A stretch of 64,000 nt of DNA from Microplitis mediator. Taxonomy: Eukaryota; Arthropoda; Insecta; Hymenoptera; Braconidae. The notes under the pieces are model-generated. The model made no database searches. It was not told where the DNA came from and was given only the letters and a program-made list of their open reading frames with translations. Of this stretch, positions 52,872 to 63,961 are shown one piece after another. Location: contig NC_079976.1 in assembly GCF_029852145.1 (NCBI RefSeq), positions 7,006,001-7,070,000 on the forward strand, in the 5' to 3' direction. Position numbers and translations under genes: made by a program. The first letter of the stretch is position 1. Every line of letters starts with the position of its first letter.

Positions 52872-55800
52872 TCAAAACAAAATATTATCAGGCATTTTAA
52901 CAAAATACGCAATTTTATCTTCAGCAACCCGATAATTATGAATCCATCTTGAACCCTTTCTTAAACTCCCATCAATTCCATCCCTCCAGACCCCCGAGGG
53001 CAGATAAACTTCTCTCTGCCTGCTCCCAGAGTACAAAATTGGTGCGACAATTAGCTCCTCTCCTACGGAAAATTCATCAACGACAACATGGCAGGCGGTA
53101 TCCATTGGGTCCAACATCCACAGCGGCCTTATGATCGGCAGTCCCGAGCTGAGCGTTTCATTGGCATACTTCTTCAACAAAGGCGTCACTGTTTTTTGCC
53201 TCAAAGTAGTCAATGACTTGGCCATCTCCAGAACACTCTCGTCGTCATATTTGCTCGGTAAATGCGTGAATCTAATAACCGGTAAGAATGTCGATAGTTG
53301 CAGCCATCTTACATACAGTTCTTTGTCCGGCAAATTAACTTCATTATCATTGTTAGGATTATTATCAGACATAGGAAGTGCAACATCTCCCCCAACAGCT
53401 CCGGGCATAATGAAAGGGAACCCGATCATTCCGTAACTCAGAATTGTCGGAATTACCGTTTTTATGGCCTTCCAAGATGAAGGAAATGGGGGTAAGCTTA
53501 CAAAGACTGGGGCTTTGGGCCGCAAAATAGCGCCCGAGACTCCCAACACAGGAACCGAACCGACTATCGCTTTAGTAAAAAGAGTTTTGTAGTGATCAGG
53601 ATTTCTCAGAGGCTGCTCACATTTGTAGTAATGCGGCATGTCATGGGCCGTTCCCAGATCAAGATAAAATGATTGGATGTGATATTTGTTCTTGAGATCC
53701 TCCAATTTCTTTAGTAACCAAGGCAGCGTTTTGTTGTTGGTGATGTCCAGGACACCGGCACTGTTGCTTTTGTGATAGCGAGTCAATGCGGGAATTCGCG
53801 GATCGCTTCCCCTTTCGGATATCAACAAACGGTTCGCTATGGCGTCTTTGAAATTAACTGATTCTGTGGATATGAACGGCTGAATTGTGAAGACAACTTG
53901 GAACCCGCGACGGCGGATTATGTTGATGGTCTCTTCCATTGAAGGAAAGCGATTTTCGTCGAGAACAAAGTCACCTGGACTAGATTGCCACTCTTCGCTG
54001 AGCAATACGTGCCCTTGGCGAAGGAACCCTAGAGCAATTACGTCTTCGGTGTAGTTGTAGATCGCAGCTTCATTGGTCGGAGAAATTTGCCAAATTGGTT
54101 CTGAGAGAAGAACGTCGACTGCTTGGAGTTCATCGGGTTTGAGGCCGTCCCAGAGTGATTTTTCGGCCATCAATGAATGGAGATATGTGATGTTGTCAGC
54201 TGCGCAGATGGAATATTTAAGTTGGGGCAGAGGAGTCAGGTGGTTTATGTAAGCAAACTCGTCGTGTTTTGCCTGGAGACAGAATTCTTTGGTCTTGTTG
54301 GCGTTTATTGAAATGTAGAGAGGCGATTCGGGGTCTATGATTATGGTGGCACCTTTTGAGTTTAGGAAGTATCGTTTGAGGACGTTCCCGAAGGGATGGC
54401 GGCGTATGTCCCCGGTTATGAAAGCCGATAGGTCAAGTTTCCCGGAATCTAAGGGGTAGGCCATGTTTTGAATTTGACCGCCACCGTACCAGTGCCCGCG
54501 ACGCAGAGACCAGTCGAAACAGTCCGTGGGGTTGAACTGTGAGTTTAGACTCTGCCAGGTCAGGTGGTAGCAGTGCATTGACTCCCGTTGGCTGTGTGAC
54601 AAGTAGAGTCGGGAATAGTGTAAATATTCTAAACATATAGAATCTGCTCTTTGGTGGTTCGGGAGACAGGGAAACACGCCAGTGTTTTCAGGAATTCCAA
54701 TCCCTAATTTTGCTGACACTATTTCCGTACCCGTGTTACTGTACACGTGAAGCGAGCGGTCGTTTTTGTTAAGCCTGTTGAAAAAAAAGTTTTATGTTGC
54801 ACACTTGGATTCAGAAGTTAATTTCCTCTAGTTTGAATACCCACATCAATATATTTAGAATTTTTTTAAATTATTAATATTTAATTAATTAGTTAATCAC
54901 ATACTGACTATCTTCACCAAATATATTGTTGTGGGTACTCATTTTACGCGGAATTTTATTAATGATTCAAAAATCACATTCATTTTTTGAAAAAAAATTT
55001 TAGTGTCGAAAATTTACTAAAAAATTAAAAAATTACCTGAACTTTTGAAAGTAAGCGCGTTGTAGGACATTTTGCGTGTAATAAATATGTGCAAAACCCA
55101 CCAAAAATATCACACACAAAAACAAAAATCCCACAAAAGCTCGTAGTCTGAAAAAAAAATTGTATTTATAACCCGATAAAAAAATGTTATCAATAAATAA
55201 AATATTATAATCAACCTGTAATCATCATTCTGACGTTTTTTGCTACTGCGCAGCGCCTGAGGTATCGATAATTGTAATTTTTCTTTCAGTAAACTGCTAA
55301 TACTGTTCACACTCGTTATCGTTGAATTCGGACTCTGTATATCCGCGAGATCGTTTCCCGAGTCATGTTTTTGGTTCATCACCATTATTTTACTTTTTCT
55401 TCTCGGCGGTGCTTGCAACGGGACTCTAAAATTAAAAATAAAAACATTTATTAAATTTTTTAAAAATAATAACATAATTTACAAAAAACAATTTTGCCGG
55501 GAAAATATTTTTTATAAATACAAAATTTAAATTCCATCACCTCTGCAAAGAAACCGCACTACCGACGTCATATCGCGGTAACATTTTATATTAACAAAAT
55601 AAATATAATCTATTAGCTAATTCTACTTAGACACACTAACAAATAACTAACTAGTTATCAAGTTTAACTTGAACTAAATCTATGTAACAAAAATGATGTC
55701 CTTGTATAGTTTTAAATAAAATAAGCAAATATTAAATGGAAAAAAAAAAAATTAATATAAAAATGACCTGATAACCCTGAAGTGATATACTTAGTATACT

Positions 55801-57112
55801 TAAGATATCAAGTATTTCTCATCGAAGCGAGTAAAGCAACTCATTATAATATATATTATAATAAATTAGTATTACCGCCGCATCACTGAACACAACACGT
55901 TTCAGTGAATGTAAATATAAAATAATGTTAACATTAACGTACCTTAACCATTTGGGAATATTTTAAGAACTGATGTTTTTAAAATATTTATATATATAAG
56001 CCTTCAGTGGTTTCATTTGGTACGAGAGCCTTCAGACTGTGTAGTGATAATTACGCGAGTTTTAAAACTGAGTTGTGTAAATATTTATATTGTTGATCTC
56101 GGTGATATTTAGATAGTGACACATGTAAGTATAATTAAATTTTGTTTTACTGTATCAATTGTTTATCTAATTAATTGTTTTTTTTACAGGTGCTTTGTTA
56201 AATAATTTATTGGAGGTAATTAAATTATTAATGGAGTAGATTAATGAATATGTTTTTTTATTTTTAAGTTTATTGAACTGTGATTTTTTCTTTTTAATTG
56301 ATTAGAATTGTGATAAAAAAATTTTTGATGATTAATTTATTAAGGAGAAATGAAAAATAATTAACAATATTTATCAGAGAAAATTTATTAACGTATGTTA
56401 AAAATATATACAGGTGTAATAAAAAATTACTGATTAACTAATTAGAATTTTCTAATTAAATTTTTTGAAATTTATTTGATAGCGGGATAAAAAAAAATTT
56501 AAGTAATCAATTCATTTTCTAATTAAAAAAAAATTCATGAAGAAAATTTCAAGTTCTTTTATTAAAAATTTACTCGACTTAATTTTTAAAAATTTTATTA
56601 CTTTTGTTTACTAAAAATTGATGATTTATTGATTATAATTCAATAATTAAATTTTTTTAAATTAATTTAATAGCGGGATAAAAAAAAATTTTGAATGCTA
56701 GAACTTAATGTTAAAATATATGAAAAAAAATTCATATTTGAAAATTATGTAGTTTGAGTAATTAATAATTTATGTGATTAATTAATTTATATAAGAAAGT
56801 AATTTTTTTTTTAAATTTAAAATTCAGTAGCTTAAAAAATCCCTATTTTTTGGTAACTTATAAACTAGTGAAGAATTTTTAATTAAAGCAAAAATTAAAG
56901 ACGAAAAAATTTGAAAGACTTCTTAATAACACACCCATAAAATCCTGAAATAAAAATGTTTTTTATTGACTTATTAATAAATAAACATACTTAGATAAAT
57001 CATCATGAGGTTCATCATCTGTTTCAGATCCTAAGCTACCGTTTGGTGTGGAGCCGCTATTGCTAAATGTAACACTACTCTCGCTATCACTCAGTCTGTA
57101 TTTAGTTGTCAT
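52872..57112 (-). CDS. MYORG: MYORG-like GH31 membrane glycosidase
   Basis: Type II membrane protein of glycosyl hydrolase family 31, the family of myogenesis-regulating glycosidase in the ER/Golgi lumen. Exons: first exon 57112-56991 or 55584-55541 (both leave 2 nt), then 55425-55216, 55147-55037 and 54774-52872. 781 or 755 aa, phases consistent. A cytosolic N-terminus with RRKSK is followed by a transmembrane helix in exon 3 (AFVGFLFLCVIFLVGFAHIY), then the lumenal GH31 catalytic domain: FDWSLRRGHWYGGGQIQNMA, FVLDENRFPSMEETINIIRR, FYLDLGTAHDMPHY (nucleophile Asp), PFIMPGAVGGD, and KELYVRWLQLSTFLPVIRF, GLPIIRPLW, EELIVAPIL. Odd: the catalytic acid/base Asp, five residues before the Trp in the family motif, reads Pro here (PPFPSSW), and the PDMIGGN-type motif reads PGAVGGD. 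It may be a pseudoenzyme or have altered chemistry. Confidence 0.9.
54815..54970. mobile_element. Family G palindromic MITE in MYORG intron 3
   Basis: GAATACCCACATCAATATAT at the left and ATATATTGTTGTGGGTACTC at the right, with TTTTACGCGGAATTTTAT downstream as in the LRRC49 copies. Confidence 0.75.
55985..56216 (+). other. Possible spliced plus-strand transcript (TATA, donor, acceptor)
   Basis: A TATATATATAAG box near 55990 is followed by a stretch ending ACAT|GTAAGT at 56126, and by a polypyrimidine-AG acceptor at about 56191 with a short exon to a GTAATT donor. There is no ORF. It lies antisense inside the long 5' intron of the MYORG gene. It could be a noncoding RNA or chance. Confidence 0.2.
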
Positions 57113-58189
57113 TTTTTGAATAAATAAATAAATAAATAAACTGATTAATTAATTAATTAACTGATTTAATAAATCATAACTTTGTATATTTAGTAAAATT
57201 TTTAATAAAATAGAATACAAAATTCAATGTGTCGGTTTTTATTTATAAAAATATTATCTAAACTATCTTGTATCATGTGTACTTAAAACTTTACATGCGT
57301 GATGTTAAAGACAACTATCAACTTAAACTACGGATGAGGATGATGAGAAAAAGAGACAACATTATTGAATAATGTCAGTATAACGAGTGGGAGCTAATGA
57401 ATTACGTCTTGTTACTATCATTTCCTTTTATTTTATTCTTCATATATAATATATACATAGATTACAACGAATTATTATTATGAACAATTGATATTTATTA
57501 TTATTATTAATAACAATAAAAATATTTTAGATGTAAAATAAAGAAATTTTTAAATCTTTGAAGTTTTAAAAAATTAGTAATTTAAAAAAAATTAATTATG
57601 TAATTATTTTTAATAACTATTAAAAATTCATTAATAAATAATTATTATTTATTAGAATAATTAGAAAGGCCCAAGGTCTTTTTAAGTTTAAAAAATAAAC
57701 GATCTGGAAATTTGAATCTTCCCGCCATCTATTGAAATTTATTTGAACTTAAAAAAATAAATAATTTATTTATTAAATCGTAAATTAATTAATTTAATTA
57801 ATGAAGGGTCGTTTCTTTGATCCAAAATTTTAGTAGTCTAGTAAATATATAAAATATATATGTGAATGACGCTGACAGTGGTCAGTTTTTTTAATTTTCG
57901 AATAAATAAATAAATCAAGTGTAAGTGGAGTCAAAGTTTAAAAATGCGCACTTGAATATTTGGAAAATCAGTGAGCGCATTTTTTTTAATTTTATTGTTT
58001 TAATTTATTTAAAATTAATAATTTGTCTCATGTCAGCTAGCAATTTTAATTTTTATAATGCGGGGTTTTAAATATGGCGGGTGTTTGAAAACTGGCCTTA
58101 AAAAGTAAATTTCCATGGAAATAGATCTTTAGTCGTCTGCCCCCATCTTGAGTCGCTCGCTTGATCGTCAGCAAAATTTCTTTCTCACC
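57113..58189. other. Spacer MYORG to RpS11, with RpS11 promoter
   Basis: AT-rich. A half family T element sits near 57945-58035. The last ~60 bases before 58190 (CGTCTGCCCCCATCTTGAGTC) are GC-rich and pyrimidine-containing, consistent with a ribosomal-protein-gene promoter and 5'UTR. No other gene seen. Confidence 0.5.
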
Positions 58190-60063
58190 ATGGCGGATCA
58201 GGTATGCGTTCATCTTTTTACTTATTCTCACAGATATATTAAATAATATATTATTTTTCACAAATTTAACTTGCAAAATAACTCAATTATTATTTTTAAT
58301 TATAAAAACAATTATTTGTGTTCTTTAAAGTCGTGAATAATTTAAATATTGATTTTTAAGTGACGCTACACGTGACACGCCGCGTGCTCGAACATTTTGA
58401 TCATTTATTTTCTTGAATATATTTAATTTATCTATTAATTAACTATGTAATTGTTTATTTATGTATTTTTTATAATTACAGACGGAGCGTGCTTTTCAAA
58501 AGCAACAAGCCATTTCATTGGTTGGTAAAAAATCATTGAAACAAAAAACCCGTAAATCTGTTGTACGTTACACACGTAATGTCGGACTTGGGTTTAAAAC
58601 ACCCCGTGAGGTTAGTTTTTGAATTTTTATTTTTTTTCATAATTACGATTTTCTATATAAGTGTGAATGTAGCAGGTGTCAGACAAATTTCCAATTATAA
58701 ATAAATAGAGTAAATAACTGATAAAATAAAATTTTTTAAAAATGCGCATTTAAAAACTTTTGAAATTAATAAGTGCATTTTTTATAAACATTATTTTTTA
58801 ACTATTACTCTATTTATTTATAATTTTAATCTTGTCTGATGTCTGCTCCATTCACATGATCCTGAAATTAGCCGACGTCTAAGAATTTTTGAATTTTTTT
58901 TAAAAACGATAAATTATAAAAAAAAAAATATTTAAAAAAATTGCACATATAGTTTTTAAAATTTTCTCCATGTGCATATTTTTAGTTGTTTTTTTTCTTG
59001 TAAACAATTTGTTGAAAAAAAATTTGAAAATATTTAATTGTCTGCTAACTTCAGAATCATCACATTCACACTCAGTTTTCTATGATACTGAGATTAGCCG
59101 ACATCTAACAATTTTTTGACTTTTTTTTAAAAACCATAATTTAATAACAAAAAATTTCAGAAAATTGCACCTCTAGTTCTTGTAATTTTCTACACGTGTA
59201 TATTTCTTTTTTTTTTTTTTTTTAATTGTTGAACAAAAATAAAAAAATTGTTATTTGTCTGCCAACTTCCTGATCGTTTTTTTTTATTTAATAAACATTT
59301 CTTAAATTATAATTAAAAATATTTTTATTTGTCAAAATCAAAAATATTTTTCATTTTTTAAAATTACAAGGGTTTGAAAAGTAACTAATAATAGTAACAA
59401 ATTTTCTAGGCAACTGAGGGCACTTATATAGATAAGAAGTGTCCGTTCACGGGCAATGTATCAATCCGTGGACGTATACTTACTGGTGTAGTCCAGAAAA
59501 TGAAAATGCAACGTACCATTGTCGTAAGACGTGATTTTCTGCACTATGTGCGTAAATACAGTCGTTTTGAAAAACGTCATCGTAACATGAGTGTGCATCT
59601 TAGTCCATGCTTCAGGTACTTCTTTATTTCATTGTTATAAAAATTATTATTAATTTTCATAGCTGATTATTTATTAATTTTATTGACCTAGATCATGATA
59701 TAATTGATTATTTGTCTTCATACAAAATAAATTTTGTATTGAAAAATAATTATTTTTAAAATTCTTATAAATTATTCATAAAATGATGATAAATGACGAC
59801 GGTCTTCTGAAAAATTTATATGAAGTTACAATCGTCTACTGATTTTTTTTTTATTCCAAATTAATTTGTTTTACGTTTTACTTAATAAATTTATTAAGTT
59901 ATTATTAATTACTTGATTAATGATTTATGATTATTACAGAGATGTTGAAATTGGAGATGTTGTAACCATTGGTGAATGTCGTCCATTGAGTAAAACCGTA
60001 CGTTTCAATGTTTTGAAAGTATCGAAAAGTACAAGCTCCAAAAAAAGTTTCAAAAAGTTCTAA
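58190..60063 (+). CDS. RpS11: 40S ribosomal protein S11 (uS17)
   Basis: Small-subunit protein uS17. Exons 58190-58201, 58482-58610, 59410-59615 and 59940-60063; 471 nt, 156 aa, phases consistent. The ATG has a strong context (CACCATGG). Sequence landmarks: [88 protein letters not shown] and [20 protein letters not shown], ending SFKKF. The first coding exon has only four codons, as in many ribosomal protein genes. The stop codon is followed by a 3'UTR intron (60074-60284) with a final noncoding exon from 60285 and AATAAA near 60356. Introns 3 and 4 carry C/D snoRNAs; intron 2 carries one T and two P MITEs. Confidence 0.97.
58656..58856. mobile_element. Family T palindromic MITE in RpS11 intron 2
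   Basis: Arms GTGTGAATGTAGCAGGTGTC and GATGTCTGCTCCATTCACA. It abuts a family P element directly at its right end. Confidence 0.75.
58857..59060. mobile_element. Family P palindromic MITE in RpS11 intron 2
   Basis: Arms TGATCCTGAAATTAGCCGAC and GTCTGCTAACTTCAGAATCA. CACATTCACACTCA from a T-type end follows it at 59061-59074. Confidence 0.75.
59082..59276. mobile_element. Second family P MITE in RpS11 intron 2
   Basis: Arms TGATACTGAGATTAGCCGAC and GTCTGCCAACTTCCTGATCG. Confidence 0.7.
59779..59846 (+). ncRNA. SNORD35: C/D box snoRNA, SNORD35-like (copy 1)
   Basis: In RpS11 intron 3. C box ATGATGA (59783-59789), D' box CTGA (59807-59810), D box CTGA (59839-59842), and a short AAA/TTT terminal pairing. 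The guide upstream of D' is ACGACGGTCTT; its complement contains AGACCGTCGT, a sequence present in the conserved core of 28S rRNA (AGACCGTCGTGAGACAGG). The rRNA C paired to the fifth guide base would be 2'-O-methylated. Vertebrate SNORD35B also sits in RPS11 and, as I recall, targets this same site, so host and guide agree. Confidence 0.85.
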
Positions 60064-60131
60064 AAACATTCAGGTAAATTTGATTAATTATTACTAATTA
60101 CTAATACCTATTAAGTAATTTAATTAAATTG

Positions 60132-60205
60132 TTTAAATGATGAGCTTGACGACGGTCTTCTGAAAAAAATTAATTGAACGACAATTAATCGTCTACTGAT
60201 TAAAT
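60132..60205 (+). ncRNA. SNORD35: C/D box snoRNA, SNORD35-like (copy 2)
   Basis: In the RpS11 3'UTR intron. C box ATGATGA (60137-60143), D' box CTGA (60160-60163), D box CTGA (60196-60199), with TTTAA/TTAAA terminal pairing. It carries the same guide ACGACGGTCTTCTGA as copy 1 and the same ATCGTCTACTGAT around box D. The middle part differs, so it is a paralogous copy and not a recent duplicate. Confidence 0.85.
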
Positions 60206-60284
60206 AAATTAATAAATAAATTGTTTTTATTAATTAATTGCTGTAAATTATATATAAATATATATGTATTTTTTTCTGTTACAG

Positions 60285-61113
60285 AACATGTTCAATGTCG
60301 AGGACTAAAGTGATTACTCCATCTCAATCACTAATAATTTATAAAAAAAAGTTATAATAAAAATTAAAAAAAAATTAAATTGATTATTTTATTTTATTTC
60401 TTTTTTATTAAAGAACATGAAATAAATCCTGTTATAAATTATATATATCCTGATTTATCAGTACTGAAGACTACTACTGACCTTACGATTACGAGACTGT
60501 ATGTAAGTACGGGCGTTATAAATTTATTATAAAAAAAAAAAAATTTCTGGCATCCGTCGAATTTTAGTTCAATTTTTCTACTGATCAAAATATTTTTCTA
60601 TAGAAAATTCAAATAAAATTTTTCTAAATCTGGAGATTCGCTTGTTAAGAAGAAAAAAATTTTTTTGACAAAGTATTAATTTGAATTTTCCCGCGGAAAT
60701 TTAAACTTGATAGATAATAAAAATAGTTCGCGCAAAAGAAATTAAAAATTCGTGATTGATAATTAATTTCAATGATATATTTTTTACTTAATTACTTTTA
60801 TTAATAACATGATTCAATATAATTATAAATTAAAAATTAATAGACAAATTATTTTACAATTTAAACAATAGACTATTTATATTTTAGCTGTCAATAATTT
60901 ATCACATTAAATTGACAAAAATTAATTAATTTAATTTTAAATATAATTATCATCATTACTGTAAAACTTATTAATTAAAAATATTATAATAGACTATAAA
61001 AAAATTTATCATCTCAGGTACGCAAAGGCACATTAATTTTTAAAATTATAAAGTATTGAGATTTTATTTATTTGTAATTATTGTCAATTTAATTATTTAA
61101 ACTAATTAATTGT
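60285..61113. other. RpS11 3'UTR end and convergent spacer
   Basis: Final noncoding RpS11 exon to about 60380, then AT-rich spacer to the stop of the LysM gene at 61114. No further gene. Confidence 0.55.
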
Positions 61114-63561
61114 TTATATTTTTTTAATAAGACTATCATTATTACTATTATCATTGACAATGACATGGTGGTCAGAATGCTCGGCAATATAAAAAATATA
61201 AATAATTGGAAGAATAATTCCCAGTAATAAAAACAATAGTATCAAATGAATTAAAGAAAGGCCCCAATCAGCACCGGAACATTTGAATGAATCAATAACT
61301 TTAGCTTCAGGTGTTGAATCTCTTGGTTCTCTTGCTAATAATTCATTGGTCTCATCATCAGCATTTATGTCAATGTCTTGATTGCTCGTAAATTTATTTG
61401 AAGGCTCACATACTGAATTGAGTATTAGAGTATTTATATCTGTTTCCTTTGATACATGTCCGTCTGATAAATTTATTATTAATTGGGCACTGGAACTAGA
61501 ACTTGGTATTGGATCCGATGGATCTGGTTGATCATCAATGTCAATTAATTTTTCATTTTCTGTCAAAACGGAAAATGGTTGCACGGGTATTTTTATAACA
61601 CGACGTGCGTAGATTTCGTTTTCTTTGTGGATATTATTTATACGCTTCAATTCAGATATCTATAATTCATTAGTTAAATATGAGCAGTTGTATTGATTAA
61701 TTATTTAAGGCTGGCCACAAACCGGGAATATCGGAAATTAACAGGGGATTTAATGCAACTGGGAAATATCATGGAAATGTCAGGAATTTTTGAAAAGTAT
61801 CCGGAAATTTAGATGCGACAGTTGAAAATTTTTTATCAGTACACTAGTCAGGAAAATTATGGGATATTTAAGAAACTCAAAATTTTCAAGTCATTTTCAA
61901 CAGGTTGTAGCTCGAAAGAAAATTGTCGTAAAAAAAAAAACAAAAAAGGCAAATTGTAGCTTCAAGTGTCTAGTTTTCTGATTGGTTCACACCTGATCCC
62001 CGACACTTGATTCCACAGACAATTTCATAAAATAATTAATTACTATGACCTGGGTAATTAAAATTGACTGATATAAAAAGTTAAACTATATAAATTAGTT
62101 GTTGATAAAAATCAATTGACAGTAGGATCAAGTTGTAGGAATCACTTGTGGTATCAAATTGTTGGGGTCAGTTGACGGCACATCTTTCTGATCTGGTCTT
62201 GAAATTTTTTTATTACGCGCAGTTCCAGAGTAATCCTTAGAAAACCTTCGAAAAAAAATTTTCCAAATTTTTGCTTGTCTTAGAAACTGTCTATGGGCCT
62301 CAATAAATTTTTTTGAATTGAGAATCATCAGGAAATTTAATGCTACCGGGAAATGTCAGGGAATTTTGAAAAGTATCAGAGAATTTAATTGTGACAGTTC
62401 AAAATTTTAAAATTTTTCAATAGTACACTAGTCACAAAAATTAGGGATATTAAAAAAATTACAAATTTTCCAGTGATTTTCAACAGGTAATAACTCGAAG
62501 GAAAATGGTCATACAACAAAAACGAAGAGTAAATTGTAGCTTCAAGTGTCTTGTCGTTAAATCTGGCCTTGAATTTTTTTTTATTATGCGCAGTTCCGGA
62601 GTAATCCTTAGAAAAGAAAACCATCGAAAAAAAAATTTCTAAATTTTTGCTCGTCATAAAAACGGTCTTCGGGCTTCAATAATTTTTTTTTCGATAATTA
62701 TCATTGATTTTTGATTACTCCGGAACCGTGAAAAATAAAAAAATTTTATGACGAGATCAGAAAACTAGAAACTTGAAGCTACAATTTGCTTTTTTTTTTT
62801 TGTTGCACGACCATTTTCCTTCGAGCTACAACCTGTTGAAAATCACTTGAAAATTTGTAATTTTTTTAATATCACTAATTTCAAATTTATTTTAATCATA
62901 AAATTCCTCATTAAATATTTTAATCTACATATTATTAACATCGAGTAATCAGAAGTAGGCCATAGTAATTTATTTTATTGACTTTTTTTTTTGTTTCTCG
63001 CATGATTTAATTATCAGATTTAATTATCGACAAAAAAACTGAATATCTTAATGCCCCGAATAAAATTTCTGATTCAGGGAAAAATGTGGAAAACCGGGAA
63101 ACCAGGGACTTTCAAAATCATTTTTTTGTGACCACCTTGCATTTACAGTTGATCATTTTTTTTTAACGAGAAAATTAGTACTCACAGTACAATGATAGCG
63201 CAGTGATAATGCTTGCAAAGTATCCTCAGGTTTTAAATTAACAATTATCACCTCAATTTTTTTCGGTAATGATTTATGTTGCTTTCGTAATTGTAACGGA
63301 ATTTCCTCATCCTCAACTTCGTCATCCGAATAAAGAAACACATAATGAGGTGACTTGTCTCTTTGGTTACCTCTTTGATAGGGAATATGTCTAAATTTAA
63401 AAAGTCACTTATCATTTTATTATTTTCCTAACCAGGTTATAATCATACATCAAATTTAAATTACAGAATAAATTAATTATTCAATAGTCTATGACAATTA
63501 AATTAATAATAATAGTAGAAGTAATTATGGTATACCTTTTATCATCTTTTAATTTTTTCAT
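61114..63561 (-). CDS. LysM-domain membrane protein (LYSMD3/LYSMD4 type)
   Basis: Single-pass membrane protein with a LysM fold; vertebrate LYSMD3 is a Golgi/surface protein implicated in chitin recognition and Golgi integrity. Exons 63561-63536, 63390-63186 and 61659-61114; 777 nt, 258 aa, phases consistent. Residues about 48-95 form the LysM domain: IIVNLKPEDTLQALSLRYHC, then TISELKRINNIHKENEIYAR and RVIKIPVQPFSVLTE; the intron splits it. An acidic Ser-rich linker follows, then the conserved GADWGLSLIHLILLFLLLGI transmembrane segment (IILPIIYIFYIAEH). The 26-nt first exon is supported by phase and by the basic KKLKDDKR start. The 1.5-kb intron 2 holds duplicated and inverted repeats. Confidence 0.88.
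61730..62890. repeat. Duplicated and inverted repeat block in LysM-gene intron
   Basis: Unit 1 (about 61735-62300) and unit 2 (about 62330-62660) are direct repeats sharing GGGAATTTTGAAAAGTATC, TACACTAGTCA and GCGCAGTTCCRGAGTAATCC. A third stretch (about 62695-62880) is in opposite orientation (GATTACTCCGGAACCG... GAGCTACAACCTGTTGAAAA), so units 2 and 3 can pair. Confidence 0.65.
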
Positions 63562-63929
63562 GTTAATTTAAAAACCATTTTTTATAATTAAACTAATTTA
63601 TAATAATAATAATCATAATATTAAATATATAATAAATATTTATTTATTACCAATTAATTAAACATTACACGTATAAATTTTAATTTTTTATTAGTACGTG
63701 GTTTATTTATGTGTCAGTTTTGGTTGATAATTTTGAATCCAGATGGCGTCGCGCGGACTCAGAACTCGGGGAGTCGCTGCGTGTATTTTTTAGTTACCGT
63801 TATAATTTTATTAAACTAAAGTGTGATTTGAGTGAATAAGTGACTGGTGTCTCAATTTTTTTTAATTTTATAAATAATTAAAAGTTTTTAATTGCTTATT
63901 AATTGATAAAGTGATGCAGTGATTTAGTT
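63562..63929. other. Divergent promoter region at the right edge
   Basis: Between the LysM-gene start and a possible rightward gene. It includes a GC-richer patch GGCGTCGCGCGGACTCAGAA around 63745-63785, the likely core promoter and 5'UTR of the rightward transcript. Confidence 0.4.
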
Positions 63930-63950
63930 ATGACGCTGAAAGTAACCGAT
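63930..63950 (+). CDS. Possible first coding exon of a rightward gene (partial)
   Basis: ATGACGCTGAAAGTAACCGAT followed by GTATGA as donor would encode MTLKVTD in phase 0. It is followed at once by a family P MITE, as seen at the start of other introns here. The rest would lie outside the window. Product unknown; called on position, GC-rich upstream DNA and donor only. Confidence 0.3.
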
Positions 63951-63961
63951 GTATGAAAATT

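Noticed and set aside
62128..62657. Two related minus-strand ORFs in the LysM-gene intron
   Set aside because: They are direct repeats of each other within a noncoding duplication; neither has a start context or domain.
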